From Pachyseris speciosa (lineage: Eukaryota; Cnidaria; Anthozoa; Scleractinia; Pachyseridae): 64,000 nt of DNA. The notes under the pieces are model-generated. The model saw only the letters and a program-made list of their open reading frames with translations. It made no database searches and was not told where the DNA came from. The translations under genes and the position numbers were made by a program. The stretch covers positions 502,501-566,500 of the forward strand of contig JAEMWC010000268.1 of NCBI GenBank assembly GCA_016490735.1, given 5' to 3'. Positions 33,566-44,160 of this stretch are shown in pieces (position 1 is the stretch's first letter; each line of letters begins with the position of its first letter).

Positions 33566-35337
33566 AGTATCCGCTGACCAGTATCACGCGACCATATCGC
33601 GGGCTCGAGTTTAAAGCTGATCGAGGCAGCTGAATTTTGGAAGTTGACCGCTGACCAGTTACTGGTTTTCGATTGGATCGCAGGCTGAAGTCAGGTTAAC
33701 TTAACCAAAACTAGACACCCGAGCCAAAACGAGGCTTAATTTTGCGCGCGCTTTCTGTGGCTCGAGATTTCACATTCAGTTGGCTTCTTCATTTTGACCA
33801 AAACGACTTCATCTTCTTCGAACGATTTGTCTCTTCATTCGAGTAAAAGGCAGAAAAATCAAGAACTAGTTAACAGATACTCCGGAAGGAGAATTGTCAA
33901 GTGATAAAACGTTCAAAAGGAAGGGCAGAAGATTTGTCTCAGTAAAGCCTTAAAACTTGGATCGACTTGCATGACGCCCGGCTTGTGTTGTTGGAAAAAC
34001 AAAATGAGTCAACGCTTCAAGGGCTTTCACTTTACCGCGGCATCTTGCAGTTCACCAAGAAAGGTCACTTAACAGTTCACCGGCATTAATGGAAGGAACG
34101 AAAAGCTCAAAGTTAGTGGAAGAAGTTCTTTCTTGGACAAACCGTTTGTTATTTTTCCCGATGCGTGTTTCAAGTGGTACTAACCTCTACAACACAGGTG
34201 ACTTAATAAAATTAATTGAAGCTTTAGACGTCGTTTAATCGTTGTTACTTTTATTCAGGAATGAAATTTGTATTTTTCTCTCGACTGGATATCAATAATA
34301 ATCATCTCTACTCGTTTCTTACGCAAAGAATTAGTTGAATTGTTTGTTTGATTTGTTGTTTTCCTTGCAAGCGAACGAGTGTTATTGCTCCACATGGCTG
34401 CCTGTTTTCAATGTTTTTCGACGTCGGTGCCTCCTCATCAGCGTTAAAAAACGTTTGCCCTTATCTTTATGACACGTAATGGCAATGAATGCTCATAAAA
34501 TTATGCATTAAGCCCGGGGCAAATGATCAAACACTTCATCCAACATCGTCTTGGAAGAGCATGTTTGACCGTTTAGCCGCCTCTCTCAACTTTACACGGC
34601 TTTGCATTGAAGTGGCTTTTATTTTCATCCGACATTTCGCTCTACGAACAAATGTTTGATCGTTCAACCCAGCCAAGAAAGTGCACAGTCAGTATAAAGC
34701 AAACCAAATGAAGCACATAACGTCAACATTTCAGCGGTAACACGCAAAAATTGTCCTGTATACTTGCAGGGTTTCTCGCTGGCAGAGACCTCTGCTAGCA
34801 AGGAAATTGTTTGTCGGCTAGTCACCCAACGTTATGTTTGTCAAACACATTGTTCAGGAAAATGTTTGATCGTTTGTTTAGTTGGGGCTTTAGTATTAGT
34901 TGTGTTTTGCGCGAAGAGCACAATTTCAGCAACTTCTGAAAACAGAAGTGATATTTAAAATCCTTAATTTTTCTTGGCCCCATGCGATTACCTATCCAAA
35001 CTATTGGTTTCCTTTCCTTTTTCTGTTTTCTCCGACATTTAAGCTTAAATCAAAATTGCTTAGCAATTTGTATCAAATTACTGCGAAATATGTTTGTTAC
35101 TTATCTAATTTCCCCACCTTTTCCAAAGAAACCTACGAACCCACGCATCGGAATTTGTTTTCTTCAGTGTAATTTTTCAGTGTTATTCTGTGGTTTGTGA
35201 ATTGCGGTGAATTCCTGTTGACTGCTCTAAACACAAAATATTAGGGCAAGGAAAGCCATGCGAACTTGCTAGATACAAGTAAATAAAATAGTATTAAACA
35301 ATGGAGCTCCGCTTTTAGGCTTGGCTAAATCTATACA
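33282..35337 (+). repeat. Dispersed repeat R, copy 3
   Basis: Starts AGCGGAGCTCCGCGCGCCGA about 10 bp after the Ig-14 donor and ends GGCTTGGCTAAATCTATA, then TATGTTATGCCATGTTG of the Ig intron resumes. Same internal order as copies 1 and 2, with a GACC run near 33345 and an AAT run at 33413-33450. AGCGGAGCTCC at the start is repeated in inverse about 22 bp from the end. Confidence 0.7.
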
Positions 35338-35350
35338 TTATGTTATGCCA

Positions 35351-35387
<37 letters not shown>

Positions 35388-35448
35388 CTTCTTCTTCTTC
35401 TTCTTCTTCTTCTTCTTCTTCTTCCTCTTCTACTACTTCTTCTTCTTC
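35351..35448 (+). repeat. (TTG)n(TTC)n microsatellite
   Basis: Long pure TTG then TTC run, intron remnant after R copy 3. Confidence 0.9.
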
Positions 35449-35459
35449 TCGTCGCGTAG

Positions 35460-36010
35460 AATTCCCTATCCAGTGCGGTCAAAAAAAAAATTCCCGTCGG
35501 GGTGGGGGTCAGTTTTTTGCCGTTTTTCACCGTGACAACTAAATGAAGCATACATGAGTCAAAGGACAATACATGGAGTCTTACATGATATAATTACTTT
35601 GAAAAACAAAAAAAAATGGCGGCTCGATCCGTGAAAATTGTTTACGACTTTACAACAAGTTTTCTGAAAGTTTTCTTCGCGCGGACCTCCCCTGACGGGC
35701 TCATGCTAAATGCAAAGGAAAACAAAAAAAACAGTTTTTATCATATTCCTTGGATTGAAAGGCTGTGATGGCTTTGAAGGTATACGATAGACATCAGCAT
35801 TTCCACTGGTACCCTTCGGATTCTTAGCTAACTTTGGCCTTAATCCTTCCTTGATTTTTAGCGGAAAAAAAACAGAGCGATCCGATAACCTTGTGTTTAT
35901 CTATTACAAGGATTAATATATAAAGAATTACAATGATTAACACACAAAAAATAGAGCCTTACAAAATCAATGCACTTTTTGAGAAAACTAAGTGAGATTT
36001 TTTATTTTCT
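35460..36010. other. Intron before Ig-15, nothing recognised
   Basis: Sequence differs from the standard Ig intron and has no frame of interest. Ends in TTATTTTCTTATTACAG, the Ig-15 acceptor. Confidence 0.5.
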
Positions 36011-36018
36011 TATTACAG

Positions 36019-36303
36019 ATCCCCCTGAGTTTACAACTCAGCCATTGAGTCTGACAGCAATAGAAGGAAATATTGCCGTTTTCTTCTGTAACGCCAGTGG
36101 AAATCCACAGCCGTCTTTTTCATGGACTAAAGATGGAACAACTGTTAATACGACTGCCAATCCCAGGGTGACTTTATCATCACAAAACCAGCAACTGACT
36201 ATAGTGAATGTGAGTAGAACAGACAGCGGACAATACCGATGCATTGCGAACAACAATATTGGGTCTGCAGTTACTTCCAATTCTGCTACACTTGATGTGC
36301 AAT
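36019..36303 (+). CDS. Ig-domain exon Ig-15
   Basis: 285 nt (95 codons), phase 1-1. More diverged: PPEFTTQPLSLTAIEGN, AVFFCNASGNPQPSFSWTKDG, VNVSRTDSGQYRC and NNNIGSAVTSNSATLDVQ, with one extra codon. Donor is GTGAGT. The frame remains open after the donor for about 69 codons of hydrophobic residues to 36512. Confidence 0.86.
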
Positions 36304-36839
36304 GTGAGTACAATGTTATACCGATTTTCTTTGTCATGTCCTTGTTGTTTTTATTGCTGATGTCTGTGTTAGTTCTTGTTGTTGTTGTTATTTTTGTTCT
36401 TGTTTTGTCCTTGTTCTTATTCCCTCATCTAGTTTTTTGTGTTCTTGTTGTTCGTCGTCTACTGTATCTTTTTCTTTCTTCTAGCTATTTGCAGTATATA
36501 CTGTTTAAATAAAGATTCTGACATTTTTAGGAGTTAAGATAACAAGAATCAAACTAGTTTGATAACACTTTGTTTCGCAAATCAAAGAAAGAAGACAAAT
36601 CAGCATATAAAAGAGAATTTAATTTGGTTCCGTTTGGTAAAACAAAGGGATCTGATGAAGTATTGTCAAATGAGAACGGTAACGTCGTTAATGTACAGAC
36701 TAAAGAGTATCCGACTCAAAATACATCCTTGAAATGGTCTTGTCTGCTGGTTATCACCATTCTTTATGGAGCAAATAGAATTGGAGAATAGGATTTTGAT
36801 CAATTTATAAAAGTTTCCTCCGACATTAATTTGCAGCAT

Positions 36840-37602
36840 CTTATGAGTGAATGTCGCTAAGACTTGAGCAAAATTGGAAATGGTCAAACATAACCTTCCC
36901 TGATACTTTGTTTGTAGTTAGTCCTTGGGATGAAACTACTCACCGTGGTATTTGTTTGATTTCTAACAAAAACCTGGGCCCGGTTGTTCGAAAGCCGATT
37001 AACTTAATCCAGGATTAGCGTAAACTTTGGTTGCAGCTTTTAAGTTTTTGATGAAAGTTTCTTTTGGTGCTTTTTGATTTTCAGTATTGACGTCCTCTAA
37101 TCTAAAATTCTGGAGAATATCAGCGTTGAACAACGTTTGTGGATAGAGAAATAAAGTCCTTGGTTAATTCTTAATCTTGGATTAGGGTTAATCGGCTTTT
37201 GAACAACCGGGCCCTGAGCTGAGCATCAGGGGGGGGGGGGGGGGGGACTTTAGGCCTCAAAAAGCATTCTGGGGACATTTTGCACCTAAAAAATTGTAGG
37301 TTTTTTGGCAAAATATTTTCAAAGAGCAACTTTACAGATAAAAATCTGCTTACATCATAGCAAACTTTTATCCTTCCTCTCAAGAAATATGTTATCAATT
37401 TTTCACCTTGCCTCCCCTCCCCCTGGTGACCTCTGTGCCTTATCATTTGGAGGGGGGCGGTGGGGTTAAAAAGCTGAAAATAAGACATCTTTTTTAAAAA
37501 GGACTTTCCTTTCCTTTCCTGATATTTAGATTTTCATCAAACTTAAGACTGGATGTGAATATTTCACTCTTTGTGGATCGTTTGATGCTAAAAACTCCGC
37601 GG
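36840..37602 (+). repeat. Repeat F, solo copy
   Basis: Runs from GAATGTCGCTAAGACTTGAG to CTAAAAACTCCGCGG. Homologous to the outer ends of the 5.1-kb inverted element (58602 to about 59100, and inverted at about 63060-63725). Shared landmarks: GTAGTTAGTCCT, GGGGACATTTTGCACC, TATCATAGCAAACTTT, TGCCTTATCATTT. It carries a G-run near 37229 and a nested MITE. Confidence 0.75.
36976..37214. mobile_element. MITE with GGGCCCGGTTGTTC ends, nested in repeat F
   Basis: Left end GGGCCCGGTTGTTCGAAAGC, right end the inverse of GGGCCCGGTTGTTCAAAAGC; inverted repeats extend over about 40 bp. The homologous site at about 58727-58745 reads AAAAACGTGAGCTGAGC without the insert, giving an empty-site control. 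239 bp, non-coding. Confidence 0.85.
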
Positions 37603-38541
37603 ATCACTTTGTTTGCCAGATTTAAATACTGGTAAAATAAGACCATCGCACCAATTTTTAGGCATCACACAGTAATTTAGAATAGTGTTAAAAAGTTTCT
37701 GATAGACGGGCATCATTTCGTTTTGAATTTCGTCTGAAAAAGGAGATTTGTTATTCTTCAATTTCTGCACTGCTGTGCGTATTTCAATTTCGGTAATAAG
37801 GTAGTCCAAAGGGAGTGAATACATGTTGCTATTCTCTTGGTCACGTAACTCTGTAACAATGTTCTGCTGATAAGAGTGAAGGGGTTCATTTGAATGAAGT
37901 GACTGGACGTCTGGAATGTTTTAAAATTTCACAGTCATCCATTAATTTTAAGCATTTCCAAAATCGTTTCTTATCGGAATTGACTACGGAATCTTCTAGC
38001 TCTAGTGCTCACTTCTCTTGTCGTTCAACGATTTCTTGTATTGTTTTAACACAGTATGATATACCTCACGCAGAACAGTATTCGAGGGATCGTGTTTTTG
38101 TTTTGCTGATTTTCAGTCTTAATTCCTGTCTTTTTAAGCGACTTTCTGTATCAAACCATTTTTTTTTGTTTGAAGATGGCTTGACCCGTTTACGTTTTTT
38201 AATGATCTTAACCCTTAAGGAACGTTTGGCGGTTTCCATAAGAATGTTTTCTACCTTTTCAAAAGAGATGTTGATACCATTGGCTGCTCTGTTGTCATAT
38301 CATGTAGATACTCTCGTATTAGCGTTGTATATTGGGAGACCGCAGCGTCAGTCAATGACGAACGTGTTTCAGACTCTTTTTTCTTCTGTGAATGTTATTT
38401 GCTTTTATACTCTGACCAATCAACTCCAGATCAGGATTGTCTCAGATGGTAAGCCAAAAGAGCAAACAATGGATGAAATGGCTTGACCATTCCAAGAATG
38501 GTTTAATGTCAACTGTAATGCTGTTTTGCATTTGATTGCAG

Positions 38542-38841
38542 TTGTACCAGATGTGTCTATTGATGGTCCTTCAGAAAAGTTTCCAACTGTAGGAAATAAC
38601 ATACAGTTGAATTGCCGCTACAATTCATCACCAGTGGCTTCTGAAGTACAGTGGGAAAAAAATGGAACTATCATATCAAGAAATGCTAGTATGGAGAATG
38701 GTGGACGAGGAACTATTACACATTTCAATGAAAGGCTTGTTCAGTTGACAATCAGTGCGACTATCTCACGTGATGCTGGGAATTACACTTGTGTAGTCAT
38801 AAACACAGTTGGTAATTCGTCTGATACAACAGCAATTCGAG
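38542..38841 (+). CDS. Divergent Ig-domain exon Ig-16
   Basis: 300 nt (100 codons), phase 1-1. Acceptor TTGATTGCAG, donor G/GTTTGT. Starts VPDVSIDGPSEKFPTVG. Ig hallmarks: LNC, VQWEKNGT, LTISATISRDAGNYTC (DxGxYxC) and VVINTVGNSS. It is not a member of the repeated Ig family and probably represents the older, fixed membrane-proximal Ig domain next to FN3. The previous exon's T gives a Phe junction codon. Confidence 0.82.
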
Positions 38842-39613
38842 GTTTGTTTTGACATTCTAGTGTTAATAATATTTAGTGTTTACACAGCTATTTTCCCTAT
38901 TGATGTGAATTTATAATAACAGAATGAATACAGAACATCGTTTTAACTGCTCCGAGCCTTCCAACTGTCAAACCTCCTTCGGCTGATTGCCCTTCCGTCA
39001 ATCAAAGGAAGAAAAAAACGGACTCGCCGTTCTTCACCCCGGGAAAGACCTAAAGAACAAGTGTAGGGCCAAAATTTTTAGAAACCCTGAGTTGGATAAA
39101 AGCTTAGAGATTAGTCTGCTAAATAATAGAGACCAAGAAGAAGTAGATTTAGAGTTTGCAACCGGTACTGACGATATAAGTCACGACAGAAGATCATTTA
39201 GCTATGGTTTTCAGTCATCAATTTCTCTTAATAACCTATTGTGACAGGATAGAAGTAAACGCTTATAAAACCTAATGTCGAATTCTTGTCTGTCTATCTG
39301 ACATTTTGGCCGAGTCGAAGAAAGGGCTGGAAGAGGAGACACAAGACAAGATTGACTGCCAGGATAAAAAATCCTCAACCGCCCACGCTCGAATTAATAT
39401 CTCTTGAAATCACCACGAAAAACCTCAACAGTTCGGATGAATTGATCTTCCGGTGGTTGATGATTCTTAGCTTTCTTTAACCGTTTCTTAGCAGAACTAA
39501 AGCCATTTCCACCTTAATCAACACCAAATACACCATGAAAAGTAACGACGATAGGTCAATATTGACATCTTTACATTTATATATCTGAAAGAAAAAAATG
39601 TTGAACTCTACAG
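38842..39613. other. Intron between Ig-16 and FN3-1
   Basis: A plus-strand frame at 38987-39244 (85 codons, charged) has no recognisable domain. Nothing else seen. Confidence 0.4.
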
Positions 39614-39931
39614 TGAGACCAGACCCACCAGAGGGAGCGAGCATTGTCTCCAAAACATCAAGGGAAGTAACTGTCTCTTGGGGTCCAGATTTTGATGGGA
39701 ACAGTGACATTCTCAATTACACAGTGAGGATCAGTGAGGATAATCAGAACTTTAGGGATACTAAATGTCAAGGGTTGTCCAGTAGTGCCTGTGTGGTGCC
39801 CAGCTCTTCAACAAGTGCTTCTATAAAAGACCTCTATCCTGGGAGGATGTACTATTTTAGGATTTTTGCAAGTAATAAAGTTGGTCAAAGTGCAGCAAGC
39901 TCTGTAGTGAATACAACCACAAATGAAGAAG
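39614..39931 (+). CDS. Distinct FN3-domain exon FN3-1
   Basis: 318 nt (106 codons), phase 1-1; acceptor CTCTACAG, donor G/GTACTG. FN3 features: RPDPPEGASI, VTVSWGPDFDGNSDILNYTV, LYPGRMYYFRIFASNKVGQS. It contains a Cys pair (TKCQGLSSSACV) absent from later FN3 exons and has its own sequence character, so like Ig-16 it is probably part of the ancestral core. Confidence 0.8.
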
Positions 39932-40042
39932 GTACTGTCTATCTTTTAATAGCAGCGGTGACGATCAGTGCATTTCTACAATGCACATGTTCACAACTTG
40001 CCTTAGCTGCTTTGTAATAATTATTTCTTATATGAATAGACC

Positions 40043-40102
40043 AACCTCGTTCCCAGGGTCGAGAGAGAGGGGACGGGAAGATGAGACCTTGAGAACGAGG
40101 TT
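40043..40102. mobile_element. Very short MITE-like insertion
   Basis: AACCTCGTTC at the left and GAACGAGGTT at the right form a perfect 10-bp terminal inverted repeat around 40 bp of purine-rich sequence. Confidence 0.5.
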
Positions 40103-40187
40103 GTGTACAGACATAATAAAGGTGGTAAGTTTCTAAAGAAACTGCTGGTGCTACGTAGGTGGAGGTGTGAAACACGAGTTTAACAAC

Positions 40188-40280
40188 GATGCAAAACTTG
40201 TCCTTTCATTCAAAAGACTGACAAAATGTTGGACCCTAAGCGATCTGTTAAGATCACTGATCGTTTCACATTTACCTCCG
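40188..40280 (+). mobile_element. Penelope-like element fragment
   Basis: GATGCAAAACTTGTCC through GATCGTTTCACATTTACCTCC matches the right arm of the palindromic insertion (about 29739-29828), with a few substitutions (ATGTTGGACC for ATATCGGGCC). A 93-bp orphan piece inside the FN3-1/FN3-2 intron. Confidence 0.75.
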
Positions 40281-40999
40281 TGCGCAATGACCGAGAACCA
40301 AATATTTTCCCGTCCGGCCCGACCTAACTCAGTCAATAAGTGTTTTATCATATTGCCTCTTTACACTCTTCGTGAGCACGTAGAAGATGAAGTTCTTACA
40401 AAAAATCGACAAATTTTCACAGAAAATTGATCCAATATGTTGTTTGCATTTGCTTTCTAGTTGTCAAATAAAGTTGCGTGGTGAGAAGCGCCGAAATCCT
40501 CTAAAATCGTACCGCTCGGGGCCGTACGTATCCCTAAAAGCGCCGTACCGCCCTTTTCCGGCCCTGCTCGCGCTAATGCGTACGGCCCTCATACGGGGAT
40601 TTTCTCAATAGTTTCACAATGAAAGCCATATATATAATTTATACTATGTGCAGCACTCCATATACAGATACAGATACATACTTAATTATTCTCTCGCCAT
40701 CAGGGTTTTTCAGGGATAATTTAGAACATTTAGTTGGTCACTGCCAGAGATTTGTTACGAGACTCAAAGTCAAATTAAGTGAAAGTACTTTAAGGCGAGA
40801 CCTATGGTTTATCGTCCTTAACCGAAAAGAGTAGAAAGTCTAACCATTTGTAGATGCCATTACAAAGGAAGTACTTTATGCTCAATTATTTTAACACCCT
40901 GACTGTTGGTCCGCACGGTAGTCCGGTATTCTATCAACAGAACTAACCAGTCGGCTCCTGTATCACTAAATTGTTGCCATGTTTGTTTTTTCCTTACAG

Positions 41000-41296
41000 A
41001 GCCAAACGCTCCACCAGTTAATGTCAGTGGACACAACACTAGCTCGACCAGTATTTTGGTTCAATGGGGAGAAGTTCCAGCTGATGATCAAAATGGCATT
41101 ATACTAAGTTATACAATTATCTACAAGGCGTTACCTAATGGTATTGAACTAACCAAGAATGTAACTGTCCCAACCACTACAGCTCTTCTGACAGATCTCA
41201 ACGAATACACAAGCTACAGCATCGCAGTGTTTGCTTGGACTGCAAAGGGAGGTGGAAATGTGAGCGCACCCATCCTTGTCATCACAGAGCAAGACA
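41000..41296 (+). CDS. FN3-domain exon FN3-2
   Basis: 297 nt, phase 1-1. Starts EPNAPPVNVSGHNTSSTS; core Trp in LVQWGEV, VPADDQNGIILSYTI, LTDLNEYTSYSIAVFAW. The Trp in FAWT replaces the usual Ser. Duplicate partner is FN3-7 (46515-46811), including introns. Confidence 0.87.
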
Positions 41297-41393
41297 GTAA
41301 GTGGAGAGTGACTCAGTTAGGTTTTTACTTCAACAAATTAATGGAATATCTAGGAATTGACTTTGATGATTGTTCTTCTCCTCTTTCTTACAG

Positions 41394-41690
41394 AACCAAA
41401 TGCTCCTCCGGTTAATGTCAATGGTCACAACACTAGCTCTACCAGTATTTTGGTTCAATGGGGAGAAGTTCCAGCTGATGATAAAAATGGCATTATACTG
41501 AGTTACACAGTTACCTACAAGGCTTTACCTAATGGTATTGAACTAACCAAGAACGTAAGTGCCCCAAGAGCTCAAGCTAATCTGACAGGTTTGAATGAAT
41601 ACACCAACTACAGCATCACAGTGTTGGCCTCCACTGCAAAGGGAGGTGGAAATGTGAGCACACCAAACATTGTGATCACAGACGAAGCCA
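41394..41690 (+). CDS. FN3-domain exon FN3-3
   Basis: 297 nt, phase 1-1, only 97 bp after FN3-2. VNVNGHNTSSTS, ADDKNGIILSYTV, NEYTNYSITVLAST. An internal AACGTAAGT at 41553-41561 is a strong donor match inside the exon. Partner is FN3-8. Confidence 0.87.
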
Positions 41691-42126
41691 GTAAGTTTTT
41701 AGAAAGTAGTATTAATTTTGTAGTTGAACACCACTGACCGTTACCCACATCACAAAGACAGGCAGCGTGGTTATGTATACTGCCAGGATAGGTTTTTACT
41801 GGTGCACTGTAGGTAACAGGCTCAATAATATTACCTACTTAATATTACATTTTAGTAAAAACCTACAAGTGTTCTATCACGAATGCCGTTCTCTGATTGG
41901 CTAAGCAAGCATGGCCGCAAAATGGCCGCAAGCATGCGCAGAGTACGCACATACGGATAAAACAAGGCGGCAAAATATAAAGGAAATGAGGAGAAAATAA
42001 TGTTGTTTTGCATCAGTATTCCACATGATTTTCGTAGATAAAGTCAACTTCGAGCCATGTTTTTTTATGAGTAAAATATGAGAAAAAATAGTTCTAAATT
42101 GTTGCCATGTTCCTTTTTCCTTACAG

Positions 42127-42423
42127 AGCCAAACGCTCCACCAATTAATGTCAGTGGACACAACACTAGCTCTACAAGTATTTTGGTTCAGTGGGGAGAA
42201 GTTCCTGCCATTGATCAAAATGGCATGATACTGAGTTACGCAGTTACCTACCGGGCGTTACCTAATGGTACTGAACTAAACATCAGCGTAATTGCCCCAA
42301 CAACTGAAGTTACACTGACAGATCTGAATGAATACACTAACTACAGCATTACAGTGTTTGCCTCGACTGAAAAGGGAGGTGGAAATGTAAGCGCACCTAT
42401 CACTGTCATCACAGATGAGGACA
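42127..42423 (+). CDS. FN3-domain exon FN3-4
   Basis: 297 nt, phase 1-1. Variant core: VPAIDQNGMILSYAVTYR, GTELNISVIAPTTEVTL, FASTEKGGGNVS. Partner is FN3-9, which differs at only a few residues (SYTV, FGST). Confidence 0.87.
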
Positions 42424-42727
42424 GTAAGTACACTTTGGCTGTTTTATGCCACAGTGATGTAAATGAAGAAGCCAGCAGATTTAATAACAAGTGGAGATCT
42501 TCCAGCGTAGTTGATCTTAAGAGTTTTAGTAACTTTGGTATAATTCTGTTCCTGTTTTCCCAAACATCCTTGCTTTTAGTAAGAATGTCTGTTCACAGTA
42601 TATCTCGTCACCGCTTTGTTTAGACATTCTTAACAGCAATGGTCCTGACGTCTTTTCAAGGAGTGGCTCATTGTCCATCATACAGTATTTCATTTCAGGT
42701 TTTTTCCTCTTTTCTGTTCCCTTACAG

Positions 42728-43024
42728 CACCAAATGCTCCCCCAGTTAATGTCAGCGGACACAACACCAGCTCTACTAGTATTTTGGTTAAGTGGGGAGG
42801 AGTTCCTGCTGATGATCAAAATGGCATCATACTGAGTTACACAGTTACCTTCAGAGCGTTACCTAATGGTGGTAAATTGACCAAGAAAATAGCTTATCCA
42901 GCAACTCAAGCCACACTAGAAGGTTTGAATGAATACACTAACTACAGCATCACAGTGTTTGCCTCGACTGTAAAGGGAGGTGGAAATGTGAGCGCACCTA
43001 TCATTGTCATCACAGATCAAGACA
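42728..43024 (+). CDS. FN3-domain exon FN3-5
   Basis: 297 nt, phase 1-1. Starts with CA (junction codon ACA, Thr). LVKWGGVPADDQNGIILSY, GGKLTKKIAYPATQATLEG. Partner is FN3-10. Sequence homologous to FN3-11 is missing after this exon in the first copy. Confidence 0.87.
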
Positions 43025-43235
43025 GTAAGTACTCTTCGCTTGTTTCATTTCGCTAAGGTAAAGATAAGTTCTGTCAACAAAGGTTAGTCAATGGTGGGAT
43101 TTTTGTGAAAGTTTTATAAGAGGTGACATTGTTCAGTAACCTTTTTCACAAAAAATGTTAATAGCGTGCTATTTTTGACGTGAAAGTAACTTTTCCAACT
43201 GATAATAGCATTTTGAATGTAACTGTAACCGTAAA

Positions 43236-44160
43236 GTTAATGAGATGCGGAGGTGTTCTTTTCTTTAGTCATATTGAACTAATGTCTACCTGTGCTATTT
43301 TTTCGGAATTTTTAGATTTAAACCTGTACATAAATAGAGATTATTCCATGGGAAGTGCGCACGAACGATTTTTATTCGCACGAGTTGCGATGCACCAAGA
43401 AAACGATCGATTGAGCGTTTCGAAAGAATGAGTTTTTTGATGCATAGCAACGACTGAATAAAAATCTTTCAATAGCTTTCCATGTTGTAATGTTTTTATT
43501 TCATACATACCGAGATGTTTTCTTACTGTCCGATACATTTCAAATACACCGAAAAATCCGCGTACCCACCCGTCGCACATCCTCCCTGCGGGCCTGAATT
43601 TAATATTTTCAAATACAAAGGACAGTTGTATTTTTACTGTAATTTGAAAGTTTACTCATGAAAACTTTTTTTTTAAGCGATCGATTGACACACGGTTAGA
43701 CTTGAGCTGGCTATGTGATTAAATGCTAGATGTTTTCTTCTGCCAATAAACCTTTTGAGCTTTGTTGAAAGCGAAAGTACCGTGCTTAGGATCGTGCATG
43801 ATTTGTTGATCGACATTTTTGATGGGCAGTTAGATCTGTTGGCGACTTTGACGAAGTGCTGGATGCATGTTTTTTTTTTTTTTTTTTTTGGCTGATGAAC
43901 GTGCTAGCGGTTGCGGCGTTACTTGCCACCCAGCTAGACATACAAAGGATGTTTATATACAATTGATTAAAGCGTTTCATTTTGGTCAATTCAAAAGGTG
44001 TAGGAAGAATTGTAGTTCTTTTTCAAGTTTCAGCAGAACTAATTACCAATTTATAACCAACCATCACTTTAAATGAGACATATTTGTAAGTCTGCCAAAG
44101 TTAATAAGAAGTGAAGATTTTCTTTTTTAAGGCATACGAAAATCCTGGGTTTATATTTCA
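43236..44160. other. Copy-1-specific sequence replacing the FN3-11 counterpart
   Basis: Where copy 2 carries FN3-11, copy 1 has about 0.9 kb of unrelated DNA with a T-run at 43869-43889. The frames at 43180-43431 (plus) and 43341-43580 (minus) overlap each other and lack domains. Confidence 0.5.

Larger units (their letters stand above)
36666..38480 (-). pseudogene. LINE reverse-transcriptase fragments split by a repeat
   Basis: Minus-strand pieces of one non-LTR retrotransposon. About 38480-37830 includes a charged linker (FWKCLKLMDD); 37824-37600 reads IRTAVQKLKNNKSPFSDEI ... MPKNWCDGLILPVFKSGKQSDP (RT domain start); 36887-36666 reads NVGGNFYKLIK ... FQGCILSRILFSLYIND (the QGCILSP..FNLYIND region). 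The middle of the RT, including the catalytic FADD region, is missing, and the F repeat (36840-37602) sits between the pieces. Many stops; inactive. Confidence 0.7.

Noticed and set aside
8411..36337. Repeated minus-strand frames of about 71 codons opposite nearly every Ig exon (HRYCPLSVL...LVHEKVG)
   Set aside because: They are the exact antisense of the Ig exons and are conserved only because the exons are. No splice or start context of their own.
38987..39244. Charged 85-codon frame as an exon between Ig-16 and FN3-1
   Set aside because: No phase-1 acceptor and donor pair bounds it, and the G|TG junction from Ig-16 to FN3-1 works without it.
40906..40999. Extra N-terminal coding piece before FN3-2 (RTVVRYSINRTNQSAP)
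   Set aside because: Lies upstream of a good TTCCTTACAG acceptor and has no FN3 character; intron.
42424..42623. Read-through frames after FN3-4 and FN3-9 as extra coding sequence
   Set aside because: Donor GTAAGT is intact and the extension has no domain; identical only because the segment is duplicated.
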